64,000 nucleotides of DNA from Pseudoalteromonas flavipulchra NCIMB 2033 = ATCC BAA-314 (GTDB lineage: Bacteria > Pseudomonadota > Gammaproteobacteria > Enterobacterales > Alteromonadaceae): NCBI GenBank assembly GCA_000814665.1, contig JWIH01000018.1, positions 186,001 to 250,000 of the forward strand. Direction: 5' to 3'. Each line of letters begins with the position of its first letter. Position 1 is the first letter of the stretch. Position numbers and translations under genes: made by a program. The notes beneath the pieces are model-generated. The model ran no database searches and was not told the DNA's origin. It saw only the letters and a program-made list of their open reading frames with translations. This document shows positions 20,064-27,772 of the stretch, piece after piece.

Positions 20064-20262
20064 TTTCACATTATGAATTCGTGGCGGTTTTATTGTGTTC
20101 TTTCAGTAAATCCGCCGCTTTTTACGACATCCAATTACAATCCTCTGAACTTCTCACAAAATATCACACTCAATTCAGCACTTTCTGCAAACATTCGCTA
20201 TTTCCAAGGTCAAGTTCATCGCTATTTGATGGTATTTACAGCCAAATCAGAGTAGCTTCATT
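20064..20262. other. Intergenic region before the hexosaminidase control region
   Basis: No gene or clear terminator seen; two short overlapping frames here have no ribosome-binding site or recognisable content. Confidence 0.4.
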
Positions 20263-20292
20263 TTGTCTAACACAGGGATATGAAAAAATAAT
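20263..20292 (+). promoter_or_regulatory. Weak candidate promoter of the hexosaminidase gene
   Basis: TTGTCT (20263-20268), 18-base spacer, AATAAT (20287-20292). The NagR-like operator begins at the -10, so a bound repressor would block it. The match to consensus is only moderate. Confidence 0.35.
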
Positions 20293-20307
20293 GATAGCGC
20301 TGTCATT
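20290..20307. promoter_or_regulatory. NagR-like operator upstream of the GH20 gene
   Basis: AATGATAGCGCTGTCATT is a palindrome with one mismatch between arms. It closely fits the AATGACAGCGCTGTCATT-type motif published for the LacI-family NagR regulator of chitin/GlcNAc genes in Alteromonadales. A near-identical site occurs upstream of nagP (23085-23102), so the two genes are probably co-regulated. A separate TGTTCA/TGAACA inverted repeat lies at 20351-20370. Confidence 0.8.
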
Positions 20308-20389
20308 TTAACTTTTATATGATGTTTAGGAACAATAAGTGATTAAATGATGTTCATTTTGAATTGAACATGAAGACTGGGAGCAAAAG

Positions 20390-22981
20390 ATGAGAATAAA
20401 AACGACTTTGCTTGGGGCGATAATTGCTGGGTGCTCGTTCTATACACACGCATCATTTACGCAGCAGCAGTTAGCGCAATTTGCAAGTGACACGCATTTT
20501 GAATTTGCGGTAGAAAATAACTTCAGTAATGGTGCTGGGGGCTTTAGCGGTGCTATTACACTGACTAACAATTCAAAAGTTGATCTACCAAAAGGACAAA
20601 GCGATTGGCAAATCTATTTGCACTCAGTTCGTCATATTTCAACGGAAACAGCTGAAGGTTTGCGCTTTGAGCATATTAATGGCGACCTTCATCGTATAAC
20701 CCCAACCGATTCGTTTGCTGGCTTAAAAGCCGGTGAAAAGCTTAAGTTAGCTTTTGATGGTTCGGCTTGGGTTGCAGCATACAGCGATTTTATGCCGCGT
20801 GCCTTTATTGTATCAGGTAAAAATAAACCGGTCATTTTTGCAAATACTGATACAGAAGATATGACGCAGTTCGTTGCGCCATTTGAGCGTGAGAACCAGC
20901 TGAAGAGATACAATACACCTACCGATTACACGCAGATAGCGAACGCAGCGCTGCGTTTTGAACGTAATCAAAGCAATATTTCGGTCTCAAAAGAAGATGC
21001 GCTAAGACGTATCATTCCAAAGCCTGAGCATATCGACTTTAATCGTGGCGAAATCACCCTTAACAAAAACTGGCAGATCCGCTTTGCCGGACGTTTGAAG
21101 TCAGAAGTTGCCGTTTTTCAAGAAGACTTATCAGAGTATGGTCTGGATTTAAAAGCGGAAGCTAATCACGTGCCTGAAGGGAATATCCCGACGATCCGCC
21201 TTAAAGTTGCGAAAAGTCTAGGGCGCGATTATGACTACAACCAAGCCGGATCATATACATTAGATATTGATGATGATGTGATTGAAATCACGGGTATTGA
21301 TAACGCAGGTGTGTTTTACGGTATTCAAAGTTTGCTTGCACTATTTCCAGCCGATAGTAAAAATGAAATTACCTTGTCTCACGTAGAGATCAAAGACTCT
21401 CCGCGCTTTAGCTGGCGTGGTATGCATTACGACAATGCCCGCAACTATCATGGTAAAGATGCGTTATTTAAATTAATTGAACAGATGGCGCGTTATAAGT
21501 TAAATAAGTTCCACTGGCACTTTTCAGATGATGAAGGTTGGCGCTTGGAGATCCCAGGACTGCCGGAGTTAACAGAAGTCGGCGCATTCCGTTGTTTTGA
21601 TTTACAAGAGCGTGAGTGCTTACTGACTCAGTTGGGCACAGGTCCTTTCAAAACGGGAAGTGGAAATGGTTTCCTTTCTCGCGAGGACTTTGTCGAGTTA
21701 CTTAAATTTGCCACTGCGCGTCATATTGAGATCATTCCAGAAATCGAAAGCCCTGGGCATGCTCGTGCTGCGATTAAGTCGATGGAAGCGCGTTATCACA
21801 AATTGATGGAAGCAGGTAAAGCGCAAGAGGCCAAAGCCTATCTTCTGAACGACATTGATGACACTTCAAAGTATCTAACCGTGCAACTCTATACTGATAA
21901 CTCTATTAATGTATGCTTGGACTCAAGCTATGCCTTTATGGAGAAGGTGGTATATGAGCTGCAGGAAATGTATCGCGATGCTGGCACTATGCTAACCACA
22001 GTCCATTTTGGTGGCGATGAGGTTGGAAAAGGCTCATGGACTGAATCACCAGCATGTAATGATCTATTTGCGGTCGCAGACAACGGAGTGGCTGGACCCA
22101 ATGATTTAAAACCATACTTTACTCAAAAAGTTGCAAAGTTGCTTGCTAAGCGTGGGATCACCCCTGCCGCTTGGGAAGATGGTTTAATGTATAACACCAC
22201 GACGACCTTTAAACGTGATGAATTCCCAAATCCACAGTTTTTGGTAAATACTTGGGATAACATTTGGGAGTGGGGTGTTGCAGACAGAGCTCACCGTTTT
22301 GCAAACAACAATTACCAAGTTATTTTGTCTCACGGTACACATTTGTACTTTGATCACCCTTACGAAGCGCACCCTGAAGAGCGCGGCTATTATTGGGCAA
22401 CTCGTTACACAGATACGAAAAAAGCATTTTCGTATATGCCAGATAATATTTATGCGAATGCGGACTTCACGCGAAATCGTGAGCCTATCGTGAATCTAGA
22501 AGCCTTAGTTGGTCGAGAGTTACCTGCGCTTAAAAGACCGCAAAATATCCTTGGTATGCAAGGGCAAATATGGAGTGAGACCATTCGCTCGGAAGACCAA
22601 GTGTTACGATTAATTTTCCCTCGTTTGCTTTCGCTCGCGGAACGCGCTTGGCATAAAGCGGATTGGGAAGGGCGTCGTATTAACCAAAAAGAGTTAAATA
22701 AGGACTTCTCAACCTTTGCTGCAGCCTTGTCTTTAAAAGAAATTGCAAAGTTGCAAAACGATGGCATTAAGCCAAACCTTCCGGTTCCTGGTGCCAAAGT
22801 GGTGTTGGGTAAACTTGAAGCGAATAGTGCTTTCCCTTATCTTGCAATTGAAGTGAGCTTAGACAATGGTGAATCTTGGCAGCCTTATACTGATCAGATG
22901 AGTGTCTCAGATGAAAGTAAGGTATTGTTGAGAACGCGAGCCGGAGAAAAAAATACGAGCCGTGTCACAGGGTTGAAATAA
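20390..22981 (+). CDS. Beta-N-acetylhexosaminidase, GH20 (exported chitobiase)
   Basis: Releases GlcNAc from the non-reducing end of chitooligosaccharides. The 863-residue protein has an N-terminal signal peptide; IAGC at residues 12-15 could be a lipobox, otherwise cleavage at THA-S is likely. The CHB_HEX carbohydrate-binding domain (about residues 30-180), GH20b domain (about 210-330), GH20 barrel (about 340-770) with catalytic Asp543-Glu544 in HFGGDEVGKGSW, and a C-terminal Ig-like domain follow. The start has GGGAG nine bases upstream. The NagR-like operator ties it to the adjacent transporter. The product may act in the periplasm or on the outer membrane. Confidence 0.93.
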   Translation: MRIKTTLLGAIIAGCSFYTHASFTQQQLAQFASDTHFEFAVENNFSNGAGGFSGAITLTNNSKVDLPKGQSDWQIYLHSVRHISTETAEGLRFEHINGDLHRITPTDSFAGLKAGEKLKLAFDGSAWVAAYSDFMPRAFIVSGKNKPVIFANTDTEDMTQFVAPFERENQLKRYNTPTDYTQIANAALRFERNQSNISVSKEDALRRIIPKPEHIDFNRGEITLNKNWQIRFAGRLKSEVAVFQEDLSEYGLDLKAEANHVPEGNIPTIRLKVAKSLGRDYDYNQAGSYTLDIDDDVIEITGIDNAGVFYGIQSLLALFPADSKNEITLSHVEIKDSPRFSWRGMHYDNARNYHGKDALFKLIEQMARYKLNKFHWHFSDDEGWRLEIPGLPELTEVGAFRCFDLQERECLLTQLGTGPFKTGSGNGFLSREDFVELLKFATARHIEIIPEIESPGHARAAIKSMEARYHKLMEAGKAQEAKAYLLNDIDDTSKYLTVQLYTDNSINVCLDSSYAFMEKVVYELQEMYRDAGTMLTTVHFGGDEVGKGSWTESPACNDLFAVADNGVAGPNDLKPYFTQKVAKLLAKRGITPAAWEDGLMYNTTTTFKRDEFPNPQFLVNTWDNIWEWGVADRAHRFANNNYQVILSHGTHLYFDHPYEAHPEERGYYWATRYTDTKKAFSYMPDNIYANADFTRNREPIVNLEALVGRELPALKRPQNILGMQGQIWSETIRSEDQVLRLIFPRLLSLAERAWHKADWEGRRINQKELNKDFSTFAAALSLKEIAKLQNDGIKPNLPVPGAKVVLGKLEANSAFPYLAIEVSLDNGESWQPYTDQMSVSDESKVLLRTRAGEKNTSRVTGLK

Positions 22982-23003
22982 ACCCTCGTATTCAGTTTAT
23001 CGC

Positions 23004-23027
23004 AAAAAAGGGCAATGGCCCTTTTTT
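23004..23027 (+). terminator. Rho-independent terminator after the hexosaminidase gene
   Basis: A6-GGGC, loop, GGCCC-T6 hairpin, 22 bases after the stop. The symmetric A- and T-runs would let it work in both directions. Confidence 0.8.
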
Positions 23028-23084
23028 GGTGATAATTTTGCTCAAATTCTAACTGGTAATGAAATAGATTTTAACGTAAAGTTA

Positions 23085-23102
23085 AATGTCAGCGCTGTCA
23101 TT
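23085..23102. promoter_or_regulatory. NagR-like operator upstream of nagP
   Basis: AATGTCAGCGCTGTCATT is a near-perfect palindrome (one mismatch) centred on AGCGCT. It is the same motif as at 20290-20307. The site lies 120 bases ahead of the nagP start. No confident -35/-10 could be placed. Confidence 0.82.
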
Positions 23103-23221
23103 TTTCTGGATCTATGCCAAATTGAGCACATAAAGCGCAAAAATAATAATCCAAATTAACTTTGTACATTGCTGAGTTTGCTTCAAAACTGCAATGTACC
23201 CCTAGCAACAAGAAGAGTTTT

Positions 23222-24523
23222 ATGGAAGCGACAGTGGATAAAGAACAACTCGCCAAACAAAGCGTCTGGCTACCTATGACACTCGCAGGGTCAATGTTTT
23301 TCATATTGGGCTGCATTACTTGGTTAAATGGGGCTATTACGCCATTCTTACAACAGATGTTGGAGCTATCACCGCTCCAAGCTTCATTTATCATTTCTTC
23401 TTTCTATATTGCAGTGACGATCGCTGGTATCCCATCAGCGATGCTGATCAAAAAAGTCGGTTACAAAAATGGTATGGCTATCGGTTGCGCGATTATGGCT
23501 TTATCTGCATTGATGTATATTCCTGCTGCAAAAATGCAAATGATCGAAATCTTCCTATTTGCTCAATTAATGATAGGTGTTGGTCAAACTGTGTTGCAAA
23601 CTGCTGTAAATCCATATGTGGTAAAAATGGGCTCTGAAGAATCAGCGGCTGTACGCGTATGTATTATGGGTTTACTCAATAAGTCTGCGGGTGTAATCGT
23701 ACCTATCGTATTTGCAGCTGTTGTGGTCAGCGGTGTAGTAAATGAAGGTGAAGTACTGTCACAAGTTCAAAAGGACGCGATGGCAAACAGCTTGATTGCC
23801 CCATATATGAGTATCGCAGGTTTAATCTTCTTATTTGCTTTATTTGCAAAAGTATCACCACTTCCAGATCTCGTATTTGAAGAAGAAGCTTCAACAGGTA
23901 AGGGTGAAGTAAAAGAAGCGCTTAGTCATCCTCACTTAGCGCTAGGCGTTATTGGTATTGCGTTATATGTTGCAGTTGAAGTTATTGCCGCCGATACGAT
24001 TGGTTCATATGCATTACAGTTAGGGATCGCTGATTACTCTGTGATGACGTCATATACCATGGGCTGTATGTTAATCGGTTATGCGATCGGGATCGCGACT
24101 ATTCCACGCTTTATGTCACAGCAAACTGCGCTCGTGATGTCAGCTATTGCAGGTATAATCACCGTTTTTGCTGTTGTTTTAGGCAGTAATGAGTCATACT
24201 TCCTATCGAATATACTATTGGTACCTTTTGGTGGACCTCACTTACCAGATCCGCTATTGTGTATTGCGTTGTTGGGTTTTGCTAATGCCATGGTATGGCC
24301 TGCAATTTGGCCTTTAGCACTTGATGGCTTAGGGCGCTTAACAGGCACAGCATCAGGCCTACTTATTATGGGTATTGCCGGTGGCGCACTTGGACCATTG
24401 CTTATCGGTTTAGGCAACGTTGCTGGACTAGGTGCTCAAGGTGCGTACAGTTTAATGCTACCTAGCTACTTATTCATTCTCTTCTATGCATTGAAGGGTC
24501 ATAAAATGAGAAGCTGGAAGTAA
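23222..24523 (+). CDS. nagP: NagP-type MFS transporter for N-acetylglucosamine
   Basis: Inner-membrane H+-coupled sugar permease of the FHS (fucose/glucose) branch of MFS. The 433-residue protein shows about 12 membrane segments. The first contains FFILGCITWLNGAITPFLQ, and later come VGQTVLQTAVNPYV and NAMVWPAIWPLALDGLG, signatures of the NagP/FucP group. ATG 23222 is chosen because it follows AAGAG and gives the usual short cytoplasmic N-terminus; the frame is open to 23162. Placement beside a GH20 enzyme, with a shared operator motif, supports GlcNAc as substrate. A kinase/deacetylase set is not in the window. Confidence 0.88.
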   Translation: MEATVDKEQLAKQSVWLPMTLAGSMFFILGCITWLNGAITPFLQQMLELSPLQASFIISSFYIAVTIAGIPSAMLIKKVGYKNGMAIGCAIMALSALMYIPAAKMQMIEIFLFAQLMIGVGQTVLQTAVNPYVVKMGSEESAAVRVCIMGLLNKSAGVIVPIVFAAVVVSGVVNEGEVLSQVQKDAMANSLIAPYMSIAGLIFLFALFAKVSPLPDLVFEEEASTGKGEVKEALSHPHLALGVIGIALYVAVEVIAADTIGSYALQLGIADYSVMTSYTMGCMLIGYAIGIATIPRFMSQQTALVMSAIAGIITVFAVVLGSNESYFLSNILLVPFGGPHLPDPLLCIALLGFANAMVWPAIWPLALDGLGRLTGTASGLLIMGIAGGALGPLLIGLGNVAGLGAQGAYSLMLPSYLFILFYALKGHKMRSWK

Positions 24524-24562
24524 TACAGAATTTCTATGTATGTAGAAATAATCCCGTGTGTG

Positions 24563-24590
24563 ATGCCACCTGAATAAGGTGGCATTTTTT
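24563..24590 (+). terminator. Rho-independent terminator after nagP
   Basis: Perfect nine-base stem ATGCCACCT/AGGTGGCAT with loop GAATA, followed by T6. Confidence 0.9.
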
Positions 24591-24629
24591 ATGCCTAAAT
24601 CACTCCCTTATCTGCAAAACCGGCTTAAT

Positions 24630-25702
24630 GCTGAGATCTTATTCGCGATATAAAATCGCCGCTACGCAGATGTTTGGCGCTTGTTGTTTGGTGCTTGTTG
24701 TTTGGTGCTTATTGTGTGGTGTTGGTCGTGTAGGAGCTGCTTTATGCAGCGAGGGTTTTATTCTCAGTCGCGATATAAAGTCGCTGCTACGCAGATGCTT
24801 GGTGCTTGGTGCTTGTTGTTTGGTGTTGGTCGTGTAGGAGCTACTTTATGTAGCGAGGGTTTTATTCTCAGTCGCGATATAAAATCGCTGCTACGCAGAT
24901 GCTTGATGCTTGGTGCTTGGTGCTTGTTGTTTGTTGTTTGTTGTTTGGTGTTGGTCGTGTAGGAGCTACTTTATGTAGCGAGGGTTTTATTCTCAGTCGC
25001 GATATAAAATCGCTGCTACGTTGAATCTGGTGCTTGTAGTTTGGTAGGAGCTACTTTATGTAGCGAGGTTTCATTCTTAAGTCGCGATATAAAATCGCCG
25101 CTACGCAGATGTTTGGCGCTTGTTGTGTGGTGTTGGTCGTGTAGGAGCTACTTTATGTAGCGAGGTTTCATTCTTAAGTCTCGATATAAAATCACTGCTA
25201 CGCAGATGTCTGGTGCTTGTTGTTTGGTGTTGGTCGTGTAGGAGCTACTTTATGTAGCGAGGGTTTTATTCTCAGTCGCGATATAAAATCGCTGCTACGC
25301 AGATGTTTGGTGCTTGTTGTTTGGTGTTGGTCGTGTAGGAGCTACTTTATGTAGCGAGGGTTTTATTCTCAGTCGCGATATAAAATCGCTGCTACGCAGA
25401 TATCTGGTGCTTGGTGCTTGGTGTTTGGTGTTTGGTGTTGGTCGTGTAGGAGCTACTTTATGTAGCGAGGGTTTTATTCTTAAGTCGCGGTATAAAACCA
25501 CTGCTACGCAGATATCTGGTGCTTGTTGTTTGGTGCTGGTCGTGTAGGAGCTACTTTATGTAGCGAGGGTTTAATTCTCAGTCGCGATATAAAATCGCTG
25601 CTACGCAGATGTCTGGTGCTTGTTGTGTGGTGTTGGTCGTGTCGGAGCTACTTTATGTAGCGAGGGTTTAATTCTTAGTCACGATATAAAATCGCTGCTA
25701 CT
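24630..25702. repeat. Array of about ten tandem BIME-like repeats with GT-rich heptamer spacers
   Basis: Each unit (usual period 97 bases, range 85-125) has a REP-like hairpin of the form GTAGGAGCTACTTTATGTAGC followed by GAGG. About 19 bases later an inverted partner reads, in reverse complement, GTAGCAGCGATTTTATATCGC. TAGGAG cores start at 24731, 24835, 24960, 25045, 25142, 25239, 25336, 25447, 25545 and, as TCGGAG, 25642; a lone inverted half sits near 24642. Stem changes are compensatory (GCTAC/GTAGC, GCTGC/GCAGC, GCGAT/ATCGC). Units are joined by a variable run of heptamers such as GCTTGTT and GTTTGGT. Reading frames across it are artefacts. Confidence 0.9.
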
Positions 25703-25730
25703 TGGTATTTATTATGTAGGGTTGCTATGT

Positions 25731-25760
25731 GCGTAAAAATAAAAAATGTGGAATACATTT
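25731..25760 (-). terminator. Terminator of tRNA-His
   Basis: On the minus strand a hairpin AAATGT-ATTCC-ACATTT (plus 25744-25760) is followed by a T-rich run. Confidence 0.65.
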
Positions 25761-25770
25761 ATAGAAAGAG

Positions 25771-25847
25771 TGGGGCGACTGATGGGACTTGAACCCACGA
25801 CAACCGGAATCACAATCCAGGGCTCTACCAACTGAGCTACAGCCGCC
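25771..25847 (-). tRNA. tRNA-His (anticodon GTG)
   Basis: Read on the minus strand: acceptor GCGGCTG pairs with CAGTCGC, D arm AGCTCAGTTGGTAGAGCC, anticodon loop TTGTGAT, and T loop TTCAAGT between GTGGG and CCCAT. An encoded CCA is at 25771-25773. The extra G at position -1 (25847) facing C73 is the histidine identity element. A single tRNA gene, isolated from other tRNAs. Confidence 0.97.
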
Positions 25848-25883
25848 ACAAAAGACTTGAACACCTTGTCTGGTGTGGCGCGC

Positions 25884-25911
25884 ATAATACATAAGTTTTT
25901 TCCAAATGCAA
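25884..25911 (-). promoter_or_regulatory. Promoter of tRNA-His
   Basis: On the minus strand TTGCAT, 16-base spacer, TATTAT, then GCGCGCC. The GC-rich discriminator is typical of stringently controlled stable-RNA promoters. Confidence 0.65.
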
Positions 25912-26047
25912 AGGGAAATATCGAAAAAACTCAATAAAAGTTTTTTTTCGGAGATTATTTCCGCATACAGCAAATATTCATATATCCTATGTATGATCCA
26001 GCCGATCTAATGATAAATAACTGCTTAATATAAAAAGGGGGATGAGT

Positions 26048-26866
26048 ATGGAAGCTGTTTGGAAATGGGTTAATGAGAACTCAGATTTAATCTTACACTA
26101 TGTGCTTCAAGGCGTTATAGCACTAATAATTTTCTTCGTTGGCTTAAAACTAGCTAAGCTCAGTGCTGATCTCACCGAAAAAGCATTTGGTAAACGCAAA
26201 GTAGATAAAGCGGTAGGCTCATTCGTTGCCAATATTGCTTATGCGATTGTGTTTGCCGCGACACTGCTTATGGCATTATCTCAGGTTGGTATCGAAACCA
26301 CCTCATTCATTGCTATTCTAGGTGCTGCAGGTTTGGCTGTTGGTCTTGCGCTGCAAGGTTCACTTTCTAATTTTGCGTCTGGTGTACTTATTATTATGCT
26401 ACGTCCGTTCAAGTCAGGTGACTATATTGAAGCTGGCGGTAGAGCGGGTAGCGTACAAAAGATAGAAATCTTCTCTACTGAGCTACGTACTCCTGATAAC
26501 AAAGTGATTGTAATGCCAAACTCTTCGATTATGTCTGGTGCAATCGTTAACTACTCGCGTGAAAAAACACGTCGTATTGACCTTGTTATTGGTGTTGGTT
26601 ATGACGCAGATCTAAGAGAAGCAAAAGCAGTATTAAAGTCTGTACTAGACAATGAACCAAGAATTCTTAAAGAACCTGCGTACAATGTTGCGGTACTAGA
26701 GCTTGCGGATTCAAGTGTTAACTTTGTCGTTCGCCCTTGGGTTAAAACAGAAGAATACTGGCCAACGTATTTCACTCTTGTGGAAAATATTAAAATTGCG
26801 CTAGACGAAGCCGATATCACCATTCCATTCCCGCAAATGGATGTTCACCTACACAAAGATCAGTAA
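26048..26866 (+). CDS. mscS: MscS-type small-conductance mechanosensitive channel
   Basis: Homoheptameric inner-membrane channel opening under hypo-osmotic shock. The 272-residue protein has three membrane segments (about residues 16-36, 60-80 and 84-112). The pore helix TM3 is Gly/Ala-rich (LGAAGLAVGLALQGSLSNFASG), followed by the beta domain (RPFKSGDYIE, VMPNSSIMSGAIVNYS) and the alpha/beta C-domain. ATG 26042 is possible, but GGGGG (26037-26041) sits correctly for ATG 26048. DUF481 begins 14 bases after the stop, so the two may be co-transcribed. Confidence 0.92.
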   Translation: MEAVWKWVNENSDLILHYVLQGVIALIIFFVGLKLAKLSADLTEKAFGKRKVDKAVGSFVANIAYAIVFAATLLMALSQVGIETTSFIAILGAAGLAVGLALQGSLSNFASGVLIIMLRPFKSGDYIEAGGRAGSVQKIEIFSTELRTPDNKVIVMPNSSIMSGAIVNYSREKTRRIDLVIGVGYDADLREAKAVLKSVLDNEPRILKEPAYNVAVLELADSSVNFVVRPWVKTEEYWPTYFTLVENIKIALDEADITIPFPQMDVHLHKDQ

Positions 26867-26880
26867 AAGGTTAGTTAGAA

Positions 26881-27672
26881 ATGAAATTAAAGGTTTTAAC
26901 CTGTTGTATTCTTGTTGCAGCAAGCGCTAATGCAGCGGCAGAAAGCAAAGCTAAGAAGCCAAAGAAAGTTTGGGATGTAACCAGTGAAGTGGGTGCGATT
27001 ATCACCAGTGGTAACACAGAAACAACAACCCTAAAAGGTGGGATCAAAGCTAAGCACAACCTAACTAACTGGAATAATGAGTACAAGTTAGATGGCTTCT
27101 ACAAAGAAGACACGCGTGAAAACGATGCCGGTGTAGATGTTACATCTCGTACTAACGAAAAATACTCAGCATCAGTTCAAGGTAACTACAAGTTAAATGA
27201 AGATAACAGCCATTTATTCGTGTTTGGCTCTTATGTTTCAGACTACTTTGGTGCTTACCGCAGTGAAGCTGTTATTTCAGTGGGTTACGGTCAACGTTTA
27301 TTCGAAAATGATGACATGTATCTTAACGCTGAAATCGGTCCCGGTGTAAAACGTTTTGAGCACCAAGACGATAGCACTGAACTGGACGATGACGGAGAAT
27401 TACTTGCTGGTACTTCTGAAAGCGAGTTCATCGGTGTTGGTAAACTAGATTACCAATGGCAGATCTCAGAAAACGCACGTTTTACACAGCTTATCGCGAT
27501 TGAATATGGTGATACCAACACCAAGACAACGTCTGAAACAGCATTGTTGACTAAAATCAACGGCTCTCTACAGATGAAAGTGGCATACAATATCATCCAC
27601 AACTCAGACGTAGCAGACGATAAAGAAAATACAGATACAGAAACCTCACTTACTTTGGTTTACAGTTTCTAA
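26881..27672 (+). CDS. DUF481 outer-membrane beta-barrel protein (YdiY-like)
   Basis: 263-residue exported protein with a Sec signal peptide (cleavage near SANA-AAES). The DUF481 pattern begins with VGAIITSGNTETTTLKGGIKAKH, with alternating beta strands, and ends in an aromatic residue (LVYSF), as expected of an outer-membrane barrel. The family is described as salt-induced in some bacteria, but its function is unknown. Placement after mscS suggests a joint role in osmotic or envelope stress, which is only an inference. Confidence 0.85.
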   Translation: MKLKVLTCCILVAASANAAAESKAKKPKKVWDVTSEVGAIITSGNTETTTLKGGIKAKHNLTNWNNEYKLDGFYKEDTRENDAGVDVTSRTNEKYSASVQGNYKLNEDNSHLFVFGSYVSDYFGAYRSEAVISVGYGQRLFENDDMYLNAEIGPGVKRFEHQDDSTELDDDGELLAGTSESEFIGVGKLDYQWQISENARFTQLIAIEYGDTNTKTTSETALLTKINGSLQMKVAYNIIHNSDVADDKENTDTETSLTLVYSF

Positions 27673-27685
27673 CAAGTATCTTGTC

Positions 27686-27708
27686 AAAGGGCACTTCAGT
27701 GCCCTTTT
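27686..27708 (+). terminator. Rho-independent terminator after the DUF481 gene
   Basis: Nine-base stem AAAGGGCAC/GTGCCCTTT with a TTCA loop and a short T-run. Confidence 0.8.
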
Positions 27709-27772
27709 AATTCTTCCAAACTTCGGTAGAATGCCTGAAGTTTAACAAAAATCCACAATGGAAGAGATTTAC

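Noticed and set aside
20073..20311. Short ORFs in the gap before the hexosaminidase gene
   Set aside because: No ribosome-binding site and no similarity to any family; they overlap each other and the NagR operator.
24628..25547. Overlapping ORFs of 60-93 codons across the repeat array (Leu/Cys/Val-rich, both strands)
   Set aside because: They are translations of the REP/heptamer repeats, repeat the same few words and have no ribosome-binding sites.
24630..25702. CRISPR array
   Set aside because: Units are ~97 bases and the spacers are themselves low-complexity heptamer repeats; no cas genes are nearby.
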